A DNA stretch of 64,000 bases. Source: Nitrospira sp. GTDB taxonomy: Bacteria > Nitrospirota > Nitrospiria > Nitrospirales > Nitrospiraceae. A program made the translations under genes and the position numbers. Under the pieces are notes generated by a model. That model made no database searches. It saw nothing but the letters and a program-made list of their open reading frames with translations, and was not told the origin of the DNA. How positions within the stretch are numbered: position 1 is the first letter of the stretch; each line of letters starts with the position of its first letter. This document shows, in pieces, positions 56,008 through 64,000 of the stretch. The DNA lies in contig JARFXO010000005.1 of the NCBI GenBank assembly GCA_029194665.1, positions 186,001 through 250,000 of the forward strand, read 5' to 3'.

Positions 56008-56784
56008 TAGGCGGGCAGTGAGTTCTCGTGAGAGGTCCACGCGTCGAGACTCGCCGCTCTTGGGCGTGGTCATCTTGCCATGTGTGAAGTTACGACGGAT
56101 CTCCAGAAAGCGCCCCGCGAAATTGACATCATCCCACTGAAGGGCCAAGAGCTCACCTTGGCGCAATCCAGTACAGGATGCACAGAGAAATGCCGGATAG
56201 AGTGTCGGCGACGCGGTTTTCGCATGGGCCAAGAAGCGCGCGAGCTCTTCGCGGGTCAGGGGGTTGATCGAACGGCGTTTGCTAATCTTCGGCAGAAACT
56301 TGCTCGGTCTCAATGCGGGATTGGCCGTGATGAGATTGTCCTCAATCGCATGACTGAAGAGGCTGCTTAACGTGCGGATGATGTTCTGCACAGTCTTTGC
56401 CGACAAGCCGCGCTGCAGGCACCCGACCGCGAAGGCCTTTACCTTCTCCCGCGTGATCTGCTGAAGATCCCGTCCTTTAAAGACTGGGAAGACGTAGCGG
56501 TCGAAGATCTTTCGGTAGTCGGCGTGTGTGGTATGTTTGCGGGTCTGTTCAATCCGTTCGAGAAATGTCTCGACGTAGGCGTCCAGGGTCATGCTGGTCT
56601 GTGGACAGTCGAACGCAGTTTGCCCCAGCGCCAGCCTGGCTTGAATTTGTTGAGCCGCCTGTTTCGCGGCCTTCTTCCCCACCACTCCCGTCCCAATCCG
56701 CTTGGCCTTGCGGGTACCATGGTGGTTGATGAAAATCCACCACGCCCCTTTCCACTCTCGAATCGTGACACTCATAGGACGCAT
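56008..56784 (-). pseudogene. Tyrosine integrase, N-terminal half (split by IS630)
   Basis: An arm-binding and SAM-like core-binding part (MTLDAYVETFLERIEQ, GLSAKTVQNIIRTLSSLFSH) followed by the start of the catalytic domain with Arg in CTGLRQGELLALQW and a Lys region in TTPKSGESRRVDLS. IS insertion cuts it after TARL. AAAGGGAG lies 11 nt before ATG 56784; 56775 is an alternative start. Intact apart from the IS. Confidence 0.85.
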
Positions 56785-56810
56785 AGTCTGTGTGACTCCC
56801 TTTCCCTGTG

Positions 56811-57077
56811 TCAAGCGCTCCGCTTCGACGGCCGCATGTGAGTGACAACCGAGTCAACGATCTCGCTCAGTTCATCAGCCGAGTTGACGACGTGCGAGCA
56901 CGACAGCCAGCGGTCGAACTCCTCTCGCTTCACCAGGATTTTTCCTTCAATCCGGTAGTGAGGGAGCGGATGGAGGCGATCCACGAGGCGATCCCTCAGC
57001 CAGCGAACCGAGCAGGACGAGTAGGCCGCCAGTGCCTTGAGATCGAAATGCCCTGGCTCGAAAAGGTCACCCAGCAT
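56811..57077 (-). CDS. Excisionase-like helix-turn-helix protein
   Basis: An 88-residue protein with a winged-helix/MerR-like pattern (LKALAAYSSCSVRWLRDRL, HYRIEGKILVKREEFDRWL), as in HTH_17 excisionases. It lies next to the integrase, on the same strand, in the normal xis-int order. AAGGGG precedes the ATG at 57077. Confidence 0.75.
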   Translation of the reverse strand: MLGDLFEPGHFDLKALAAYSSCSVRWLRDRLVDRLHPLPHYRIEGKILVKREEFDRWLSCSHVVNSADELSEIVDSVVTHMRPSKRSA

Positions 57078-57937
57078 CACAGCCCCTTGTCGAGATCGTT
57101 GAATCGCCTGTCATCCGGTGAGTGGTGCATGTGCTACCGAGTTTCTTTCCGCCACACGAGCGCTGCTGTGCCGTCATGCTGTTCGCCTAATACAGGAGAC
57201 GCAGAAAGCGTGTGGCACCGTGGCACTTATGAGATGGTCCAGAATTTTTGACCATACCGAAAAAGTAGGGGAGGCCGGGTGAGTGGCTTCGGCAGCTACG
57301 CATCTGAGACACCGCGTCCGGAGACGCCGTGCCAGCTCGGCGCACCGTCGTGTCGCGCAACGCGGCTCGACCGTGCGTCGCCCATCAGGGGGTGTGGCAC
57401 GCCCGTAGCAACCGCGCCACCGCGGACGGTGTCACGGATGCAGTCGTGTGTGGCCACAGATTCAGAAGATGTGTTGCGCCCCCAGCGTCGGTGAGGGGCG
57501 CAACACGATGTTGAGAAGAGGTCGGTGTGTGAGTCCACTCTGTGAGGCCGTTCCTACATCGGACAGGTCTTCAGAGAGAGTCGCGGAGGAGCTGAAAGGA
57601 AAAGAGCGGATGGCAACACACTGTTCATCAGTAACATGCTTCACGAGAAAGCACGGTTGGCTTTCTCCAATAGTACCTTTACGGGTGGAGTCTGATCATG
57701 ACGACAGCACGAGAGACGATTCTTGTGACGTAAGACGGAGACGCAGGCCACAGGACGATCTCATCCCACGTCTGAGTATCGCCAACCTGCTGCGACAATG
57801 GGATACGGTTGCGACCTGTTTCACGAAGCACGTTACAAACTGGTCCAGGCGCACGTGATCGTGTATGCTGTGCACCTTTGGTTTCGCAGATTTCTTGATG
57901 GTACGTGAAGGTCTTCAGGTTAGGTCAGCACCGGCAT
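57078..57937. other. Gene-poor, structure-rich region
   Basis: No convincing gene. Bases about 57300-57510 are GC-rich with several inverted repeats, among them GACACCG/CGGTGTC and the perfect hairpin at 57471-57506. A 36-codon frame in the 57800-57910 part is too short to judge. Confidence 0.4.
57471..57506. repeat. Perfect 12-bp inverted repeat (hairpin)
   Basis: GTGTTGCGCCCC at 57471-57482 is the exact complement of GGGGCGCAACAC at 57495-57506, with a 12-base loop. No T-run follows, so it is not a standard terminator. Confidence 0.75.
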
Positions 57938-57989
57938 TTATACCAAGTTTACCAATTTATACTTGAAATCAGGTATAACCAGGTATAAA
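57938..57989. promoter_or_regulatory. Operator-like repeats upstream of the ATPase
   Basis: TTTATACC (57938-57945), TTTATAC (57956-57962), GGTATAA (57972-57978) and GGTATAAA (57982-57989) form two inverted and two direct copies of one motif just before the ATG at 57999. Likely binding sites for a regulator; the regulator is unknown. Confidence 0.5.
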
Positions 57990-57998
57990 TTCCTATAC

Positions 57999-59183
57999 AT
58001 GGACCCCATCAAAAATCCCTTTTCACCCGGGGCTGGATCGCCTCCCCCTGAACTGGTAGGGCGTGACCCAATCCTCGAACAAGCACGCATTCTCCTGGGT
58101 CGCATCAAGGCGAAGCGGCCTGAAAAAAGTATGCTGCTCACCGGGTTGCGGGGAGTCGGCAAGACGGTGTTGCTGAACGAAATCGAGCGACTAGCCAAAG
58201 CAGACGGATATCGGACACTTTCCATTGAGGCACACGAGGACAAGCCACTTGGGCCACTGATTGCGCCACATCTGCGAACCCTGCTGTACGATCTGAATCG
58301 AGTGACTGGAGCAGGGAATAAGGTCAAACGAGGGTTAGCCGTGCTCCGGAGTTTTGTGAGCGCACTGAAGGTCACGGTCGGGGATGTGAGTGTCGGCCTG
58401 GATATTGAGCCCGAGAAAGGCACGGCTGATAGCGGTGACCTGGAGATTGATCTTCCGAACCTCTTTGTCGCCGTCGCCGAAGCGGCCGAGGAACGGGCGA
58501 GCGCCGTCGCGGTTCTCATCGATGAACTGCAGTACTTCAACCCAACGGAACTGGCTGCAGTCATCATGGCGATGCACAAGGTACAGCAACGGCAACTCCC
58601 GCTAGTGTTGCTGGGAGCCGGTCTCTCCATCCTCCCGGGCCTGGCCGGGGAGTCGAAATCCTATGCCGAGCGGCTCTTCAGCTTCCCGGATATTGGCGCC
58701 CTGTCAGAGGATGACACGGCAAAGGCACTCCAAGAGCCAGCTCGCGCCGCAGGGGTCTCATTCGAGCCGAAAGCCCTGAAGGAAGTGTTTCGACTCACGA
58801 AGGGGTACCCGTACTTTCTTCAGGAGTGGGGCTACCAGGCGTGGAATCTCGCGACGTCGAGTCCAATCAGTCTGGAGGTCGTCAAGAACGCGACGACGAC
58901 GGTCATGCCGCGACTGGACAAAAACTTTTTCCGCGTGCGCTTTGACCGGCTCACGCCGAGTGAAAAGAATTTCTTACGAGCCATGGCCGAACTCGGGCCT
59001 GGGGCTCATCGCACGGGCGACATCGCCGATATCTTGAAAGTGAAGGTCACGAGTCTCGGGCCGGTCCGCGCGAAATTGATCAGGAAAGGGATGGTCTTCA
59101 GTCCGGCACATGGCGACATGGCCTTCACGGTGCCCTTGTTCGATGAGTTTATGATGCGAGCGATGCCCGCCTTCAGACCGTGA
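57999..59183 (+). CDS. AAA/P-loop ATPase
   Basis: A 394-residue P-loop protein: Walker A GLRGVGKTVLL, Walker B VAVLIDELQYF, sensor-like LLGAGLSILPG and a C-terminal winged-helix-like region (LTPSEKNFLRAMAELGPGA, RKGMVFSPAHGDMAFTVPLF). Resembles the archaeal-type ATPases and AAA_16-like ATPases found on mobile elements. The start at 57999 puts the operator-like repeats in the promoter. Confidence 0.8.
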   Translation: MDPIKNPFSPGAGSPPPELVGRDPILEQARILLGRIKAKRPEKSMLLTGLRGVGKTVLLNEIERLAKADGYRTLSIEAHEDKPLGPLIAPHLRTLLYDLNRVTGAGNKVKRGLAVLRSFVSALKVTVGDVSVGLDIEPEKGTADSGDLEIDLPNLFVAVAEAAEERASAVAVLIDELQYFNPTELAAVIMAMHKVQQRQLPLVLLGAGLSILPGLAGESKSYAERLFSFPDIGALSEDDTAKALQEPARAAGVSFEPKALKEVFRLTKGYPYFLQEWGYQAWNLATSSPISLEVVKNATTTVMPRLDKNFFRVRFDRLTPSEKNFLRAMAELGPGAHRTGDIADILKVKVTSLGPVRAKLIRKGMVFSPAHGDMAFTVPLFDEFMMRAMPAFRP

Positions 59184-59189
59184 GGCAGA

Positions 59190-59494
59190 ACGGCATCCCC
59201 CACTCGGTTTGCGTCTCATTGAGTCCTGCGCCCTCCACCTCATGTGACCTTGTACGGAAGTGCCAGTTGTCACCAGAGCGAGGAGCTGGACGACCTCCTG
59301 CGAGTCTTTCACCTCTACCTCACCCACGGAGAGGAGAGAGGGTTGGCGACTGGTAACCGCCATGATCGGGAGATCGGGGTGGGCCTGATGATAGGCCGGG
59401 CTGCTGACCACGACGGCGGGGCGGCGTTTGATGGCGGACTGGTCCGTGAAGGGAAAGGGACTCAGACCACATCCCCAACGTCAGAACCGGTCAT
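59190..59494 (-). pseudogene. MazF/PemK-type toxin, frameshifted
   Basis: Starts MTGSDVGDVV, overlapping the antitoxin end by 14 bases, but hits a TGA at codon 11. A one-base shift restores PFPFTDQSAIKRRPAVVVSS and PDLPIMAVTS, typical of PemK/MazF toxins. The C-terminal part has further lost the family pattern and the usual stop. Boundary at the 3' end approximate. Confidence 0.75.
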
Positions 59495-59687
59495 AGTCGG
59501 CGTCAGCGGGGTTGTCCCAAACCCGTGCGAAGGCGGCGGTGGCGAGGTCGCCGGCGGCCTGCGTCAGACTCCGCGTTTCGGCCTGACGGTGGGCAAGAAA
59601 ATCCACGAAGTCTTCCACCTCGGCTACACGTTCTGGAGGAAGATGCCGAAGTTTCTGAAGAATCGTCTGTTCATACGCCGTTGTCAT
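59481..59687 (-). CDS. Antitoxin of the MazF-type module
   Basis: A 68-residue protein (TILQKLRHLPPERVAEVEDF, VDFLAHRQAETRSLTQAAGD) of the DUF2281-like antitoxin type, with a helical N-terminus and a C-terminal toxin-binding tail. Intact, unlike its toxin. Confidence 0.75.
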   Translation of the reverse strand: MTTAYEQTILQKLRHLPPERVAEVEDFVDFLAHRQAETRSLTQAAGDLATAAFARVWDNPADADYDRF

Positions 59688-60094
59688 CTGTGTCGCTCCA
59701 ACTAGGCGTCAGCCTACAGATCCCAGTCCCAAAGATCAATTCTTCCTCCCTTGCGCGCTAGACCCGCCGAGTCAGTGCTTTGACGATCCCGTTAGTACTG
59801 CGTTTTGCACATATTTGACGGATTTTATGAGGTGGGGGAAGAGCCTAGGATCTCTTTCTTCTTTCCTTTCTTCTTATCCTTTTTTAAGAGGTTGGCGGGA
59901 TATGGCTTTTGCCCGTAGTTGTCTTACATTATGGGTTTGTTGTATTGTTGTTTCCATGCTCTTAGCGCTCCCGATCCTGGGCTACTCAGGACTCTCTCCG
60001 ATGCCCAGATTCCGACACCGGTGGGTGAGGAGGGCAGGGTGTTGTTTCAACTGAGGTTGGTGTAGGTGAGCTGATGGGGCAGACGGTAGAACGG
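59688..60094. other. Region without recognised gene
   Basis: About 400 bases. A 79-codon plus-strand frame at 59815-60054 has a hydrophobic stretch (LTLWVCCIVVSMLLALPIL) but no family signal; it may be a remnant or a small membrane protein. Confidence 0.3.
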
Positions 60095-60625
60095 ATGACC
60101 ACAGTCACGGTGGATCTGGGGTAACTGAAAGCACCCTGGCAGGCCTGGTGTCAGGCCCACGGGATCACCCCGAGCCATGCCCTGCGGAACGCCCTTTGAC
60201 AGGCCATGGACCGGAGAGCGACACGGGCTCCTCTGCCTAGGAGTCGCGTCTCGCCCAAGCAAGAACGAGCGATCGCTCGCATGGAAGTGCATCTCACGAC
60301 ATCGGAATTAGCGGCCTTGAAGCGGATGGCCAGTCACGAAGGCTATGTGCCGACGAAATGGGTGGTGGCGATGATCCGCACCAAGTTGACCGGACAGCCG
60401 CAGGTCGGACAGCCTGAATTGGAGACATTGGCCCGCTCGAATCAGCAACTCCTCGCCTTGAGACGAAACTTGAACCAGATTGCGAAAGTCCTAAATACTG
60501 CCCCTCAGAACCGGACCGCTTTTCGAGTCGAGGTCATCACCGAACTCTCGCGCGTGATCCAGGCCCATACGAAGAAGGTGTCCGATGTCTTACGCGGGAC
60601 CGTGGAGCACTGGCATCTCCAATGA
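60095..60625 (+). pseudogene. MobC-like mobilisation protein with two in-frame stops
   Basis: A C-terminal part intact from 60206 reads MEVHLTTSELAALKRMASHE and ARSNQQLLALRRNLNQIAKV, the BacMobC relaxosome pattern. Upstream in the same frame the N-terminus MTTVTVDLG and LKAPWQAWCQAHGITPSHAL is recognisable but is broken by TAA (60122-60124) and TGA (60197-60199). The decay matches the loss of a relaxase gene after it. Confidence 0.75.
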
Positions 60626-61115
60626 CCCCACCAACCAGCCAGATCGACGAGAAATATCGAGCGAGGAGTTCTGCTCACGACTGGATTCCTTCTTTAGCCA
60701 ACTGCCAACGGACTATCGCTACGCGGTTGAAATCCGGAATGCAGGTTTGCTGGGTCCGGACTATCGGAAAGTCCTGGAGCATCATGGTGTCGCCCATGTA
60801 TACAACCACTGGTCCTACATGCCGTCGTTACGTGAGCAGCATGAACGGATGGAGGAGCATTTCACGGCGCCGTTTACAGTCCTGCGCCTCCTGGCGCCGC
60901 TCAAGATGTCCTATGAATCGGCGAAGAAACGAGCGGAGCCGTACACAAAGATAGTGGAAGAACTTCCAGAGATGCGGCGAGACACCGTGGACCTGGTGAA
61001 GAAGGCGGTGGGAGAGCTACGAAAGGCGTATATTTTGGTGAATAACCGCAGCGAAGGGAATGCACCTTTGACGATTCAAGCTCTACGGAATGCGTTGCAG
61101 GCCGCGGAGACGTGA
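60585..61115 (+). pseudogene. DUF72 protein, N-terminally truncated
   Basis: An open frame whose conserved part (YRYAVEIRNAGLLGPDYR, HGVAHVYNHWSYMPSL and LVNNRSEGNAPLTIQAL) is the C-terminal half of a DUF72 (YecE-type) TIM-barrel protein, normally about 280 residues. The 5' part overlaps the mobC remnant, so a deletion probably joined the two. Confidence 0.75.
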
Positions 61116-61587
61116 GCGTTGCCTATTTACATTTGGCTTGTCTTGCCAGCGGAAATAGGAGCTGATCGCAGACCGTCGTCATTAGAGGGCTGGTAACCTG
61201 GCATGAGGTGGCCGCCTAGCCCCTGGCTTGTCCTACGCTCCTATTCTGATTTGGATTACCCTGTATCTGATTGGATCCATCTCCTGTATCCATTTTGATA
61301 CCTCGTTTGTTCTCGGATCGGTATCTGAGCCTTCATCGTTGTGAGGGCGTGAGATGGAGATTCCTCTACCCAACGCGAAAGATTCTCATAAGCAAGGGTA
61401 TCTATCACATCAACGCTATAGGGACTGTTTGTTAAGTGGTGCCTATCTCATCGTAGTACCAGTGAGCATACAACTTGCTACGGTTGCTTCTATGTATGAT
61501 TGAGCATAAGGTCAATCAAAAGGATGAACCCTGAACTTAATCAATAGCCCTCATCCAAAAAAATCGAGTGTAAATCAAGAAACCAAC
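61116..61587. other. AT-richer intergenic region before the CHAT gene
   Basis: About 470 bases without a gene. It has short repeated CCTGTATC/GGATAC-type motifs around 61250-61300 and is presumably the promoter region of the CHAT gene. Confidence 0.35.
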
Positions 61588-64000
61588 ATGGATAAGAAGC
61601 TTAAATCTATCCTTGCACTTGGACAGCTTCAGGCGGAGACCTACACGCTGTTTGGTCATGCTGAGAATGTGAAAGCAACAGGTGAATATACGACGGCTCA
61701 TGCAATCTACCAAAAGTACCTCGCACACAGCCGCAGCTATCTGCAGGCGCAGATCGAGTTCAACTGCAGGTTCCCTGAGATTCCGTTCGACATCACTCCG
61801 ACTGCCCAGACACTTGTCAATGGATTGATGGTGGACGCTGACCTTGCACAATCACTCGGCGAGCGCGAGCAGGCTGCCAGTCTTCGTGCCGAAGCACTAG
61901 AAGTATCGCAAGCGCACCTCGGGCGCAGAGGAACTGCGGAAACGGAGCGTTCACGAGCGGCTGCCCTTACGCTCGAGGGCAGATTCAACGAGGCTATCGT
62001 GGCACTCATGGGGGCACGCGATGTCGTCATGAGCACTGGAGACAACCTTGCACTGGCCCGAGTGACAATCGATCTCGCAGATGTTCTGCAGTGGCTCGGC
62101 GATCTTCAGAGAGCCAGCGAGGAGATTGACCACGCGGCGTCGATTATCGCACCGCTCGTTGGCGATAGCGAGCCGACCCAGCAGGACATTATTTCTGGCG
62201 CCTTGTCATCGGCTCAGAGCATCATGGCTGGGCGGGGGGATCCGGGCGATGCGATGCGTGCTGCTAACCTTTATAGAGCCAAAGTAGAGATCACGTATTA
62301 TCGAGGGCTGATCTCGCGCGCGCTTGGTGAATGGGACAAAGCGGAACGTTGCTTCAACCAGGTTCTCCATGAATATCGGCAACTCGGCACGGGTGAGGCG
62401 ATAGAATGGCAACTTGCTCGAGTCAAAGTCGGTCGAGGCGAACATCGCGACGCACTCAAAGAATTTTTTCGCATCGAGCCACAGTTTGAACGTGGCGCAC
62501 TTCGTCCGAAGTGGGGAGTCCTCAAACGAGCGCAGGCGGAATGTCTGAACGCACTGGGTGATCACGCTGAAGCAATAGGGCTCCTTGGCAAAAGCATTGA
62601 GGATCTCACCCACAAACACTTTGATCCGGATGCCCTCTGGCGGTCGCAGCAGCTTCAAGCAACCATTTGGAAAGCGCAAGGCGAATCGACATTAGCTCTT
62701 CGTGCATACCACGAGGCCATAGCGACGATCAGTAGCCTGCGCCGCGCACCGCTAGGCTATCGGCTCGATAGCACTTATCTCGCCGACAAGCGGTCGGTCT
62801 ATTCGCAAGCCATTGCTGCTGCACTGCAGGCAGACGCACCTGCTGACTGTTGCCGCTTCATTGAAAATCTTAAATCTCGTACTCTCACCGCAATATTGAG
62901 CATCCCACGAGCAAAGAATGAGCAGCGGGGCAACTTGGAAAGTGCGTTCGATGAGCTGACAGCGCGGCTTGACGCGCTAGAGTATCAGGCCTACCGCGAT
63001 GGGTGGAGGACGGAGCTACGCTCTGCATACCGCGACCTGATGCGACAGCGTAAAGACCTCATCGAGCGGATACGGATCAGCGATACGCGTTGGCGTAATC
63101 TGTCCCAGCCTATTGCACTCGATGTAGGAGCGATTGTGGCAACGCTGTCGAAGCGATCCCAAGCCGCTCTCACTTTGTACTATGATGCGCCGGAGCTCGT
63201 ATCGGTCCTCATATATGATGGTGAGATTCGCGCCAAACGGATCATGCTCGCACCGGAGATCCCGAGCAAGCTTGCTGATTATGCCCGGAATCTCCAAAAG
63301 CCAAACCCTGATCCCTTCAAGCACGACTTTTCAGTTGAGTATGCGATTGATGCAGAGAATCTGATTCCACCTGATTTACTAGAGCGAGCGCTCGCGGCCA
63401 GATCTTTGGTAGTGATTCCGCATGGTCTCCTTCACCTGGTTCCCTGGGGGATGTTGATGCATCAGGGGGCGCGATTGTTCGAGCGCGTGCCCGTCGGTAT
63501 CCTTCCCAATCTGACTGTCCTTCAGCGTGACGGACAGGTGAGTCGACCGCAGCTCGCCGGACTAGTTGGCGTCCCAGCTTATCCTGATTTCGAAAGCCTT
63601 CAAGATCTACCGAGTATTCAAGAGGAGATTGAAACGATCCGCTCAGTGTACAAAGCCGCCAATATCCCCGTGCGAGGCCCACTGCTCGGCGAAGGTGCGA
63701 CTGAAGATGCTTTCTGGAACTTGGTTCGTGGAGTAACTGGACGCGGAAATCTTCTCCACGTTTCCTGCCATGGCGTAATATTGCCTAATGAGCCAATGGG
63801 ATCGGGGCTGCTGTTAGCCGATGCGAAGCTCGATGCCGCAGAAGTGGCGCGCAACCAACTGCCATTTGACGAAGTCATACTCAGCGCATGCAGCACTGGT
63901 TGGCGGCCAAACCAGGTTGGTGATGTCATATTGACTGCGGATGAAATACTCGGGATCCCGGCGGGATTCCTGGAGGCGGGTGCAAGAACGGTTCTGGTGA
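61588..64000 (+). CDS. TPR-like CHAT-domain caspase-fold protease, 3' end outside the window
   Basis: At least 804 residues from ATG 61588 with no stop before the window edge. The first 500 residues are helical pairs typical of TPR (RGLISRALGEWDKAERCFNQ, AECLNALGDHAEAIGLLGKS). After a helical linker comes a CHAT domain: IPHGLLHLVPWGMLMHQ, catalytic H728 in LLHVSCHG and C768 in ILSACSTG. CHAT proteases are caspase-like and in bacteria act in defence (with gasdermins or Cas-type partners) or signalling. GC and codon use look lower than neighbours, in line with transfer on the element. Confidence 0.88.
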   Translation, partial: MDKKLKSILALGQLQAETYTLFGHAENVKATGEYTTAHAIYQKYLAHSRSYLQAQIEFNCRFPEIPFDITPTAQTLVNGLMVDADLAQSLGEREQAASLRAEALEVSQAHLGRRGTAETERSRAAALTLEGRFNEAIVALMGARDVVMSTGDNLALARVTIDLADVLQWLGDLQRASEEIDHAASIIAPLVGDSEPTQQDIISGALSSAQSIMAGRGDPGDAMRAANLYRAKVEITYYRGLISRALGEWDKAERCFNQVLHEYRQLGTGEAIEWQLARVKVGRGEHRDALKEFFRIEPQFERGALRPKWGVLKRAQAECLNALGDHAEAIGLLGKSIEDLTHKHFDPDALWRSQQLQATIWKAQGESTLALRAYHEAIATISSLRRAPLGYRLDSTYLADKRSVYSQAIAAALQADAPADCCRFIENLKSRTLTAILSIPRAKNEQRGNLESAFDELTARLDALEYQAYRDGWRTELRSAYRDLMRQRKDLIERIRISDTRWRNLSQPIALDVGAIVATLSKRSQAALTLYYDAPELVSVLIYDGEIRAKRIMLAPEIPSKLADYARNLQKPNPDPFKHDFSVEYAIDAENLIPPDLLERALAARSLVVIPHGLLHLVPWGMLMHQGARLFERVPVGILPNLTVLQRDGQVSRPQLAGLVGVPAYPDFESLQDLPSIQEEIETIRSVYKAANIPVRGPLLGEGATEDAFWNLVRGVTGRGNLLHVSCHGVILPNEPMGSGLLLADAKLDAAEVARNQLPFDEVILSACSTGWRPNQVGDVILTADEILGIPAGFLEAGARTVLV

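Noticed and set aside
57471-57506. Integron attC-like site
   Set aside because: The arms lack the GTTRRRY/RYYYAAC core consensus and no integron integrase is present.

Overview
The window looks like a chromosomal segment of a Nitrospira-type bacterium (Nitrospirota). This is inferred from GC-rich, strongly SD-led genes, an HdrB-like fragment, and many secreted hypothetical proteins and HEAT-repeat proteins of the kind seen in that genus; no rRNA or other phylogenetic marker was tested.

Layout. 1-5.6 kb: end of an HdrB-like gene, a CBS-domain protein, a sugar-nucleotide epimerase, a metallo-beta-lactamase/VOC pair and a HemD-type protein. 6-10 kb: a decayed patch with a TIR-nSTAND defence-type gene cut by a Y1 (RAYT) transposon with perfect 24-bp inverted ends, a membrane protein and a frameshifted ABC ATPase remnant. 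10-20 kb: an RNase H-like nuclease, PEGA lipoprotein, glycogen phosphorylase, HEAT-repeat proteins and an RlpA-like lipoprotein. 20.2-24.8 kb: a four-gene Gld-type ABC exporter operon (ATPase, permease, GldG-like, DUF4340). 25-34 kb: five tandem paralogous lipoproteins made of 3-6 cadherin-like beta-sandwich repeats each. 34-35.8 kb: a NarL-type response regulator and a histidine kinase with a Rossmann-fold sensor domain. 35.9-54.5 kb: mostly housekeeping (nrdR, glyA, rplI, a flavin reductase, a DAACS symporter, a protease-like/FGE fusion, der, leuS, lptE, holA, rpsT, pyrF), with a decayed toxin-antitoxin pair beside a duplicated der 3' end.

54.47 kb to the window end: an integrative element in tRNA-His. 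Its tyrosine integrase reads into the tRNA on the opposite strand and is split by an IS630-family insertion with a TA duplication. Behind it lie an excisionase-like gene, an AAA ATPase with operator-like repeats upstream, a broken MazF-type toxin with its antitoxin, a mobC pseudogene with two in-frame stops, a truncated DUF72 gene and, running off the window, a large TPR-like CHAT protease.

The most interesting unit is the 25-36 kb block. Four of the five lipoprotein genes have a predicted sigma70-type promoter with a -35 ending in GACC and a dyad just upstream; in three of them the dyad is centred near -42, the classic activator position. A dyad-binding type of response regulator lies directly beyond the cluster. 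I infer a two-component-controlled family of surface repeat lipoproteins that expands and shuffles its repeats by recombination; the regulatory link is a hypothesis.
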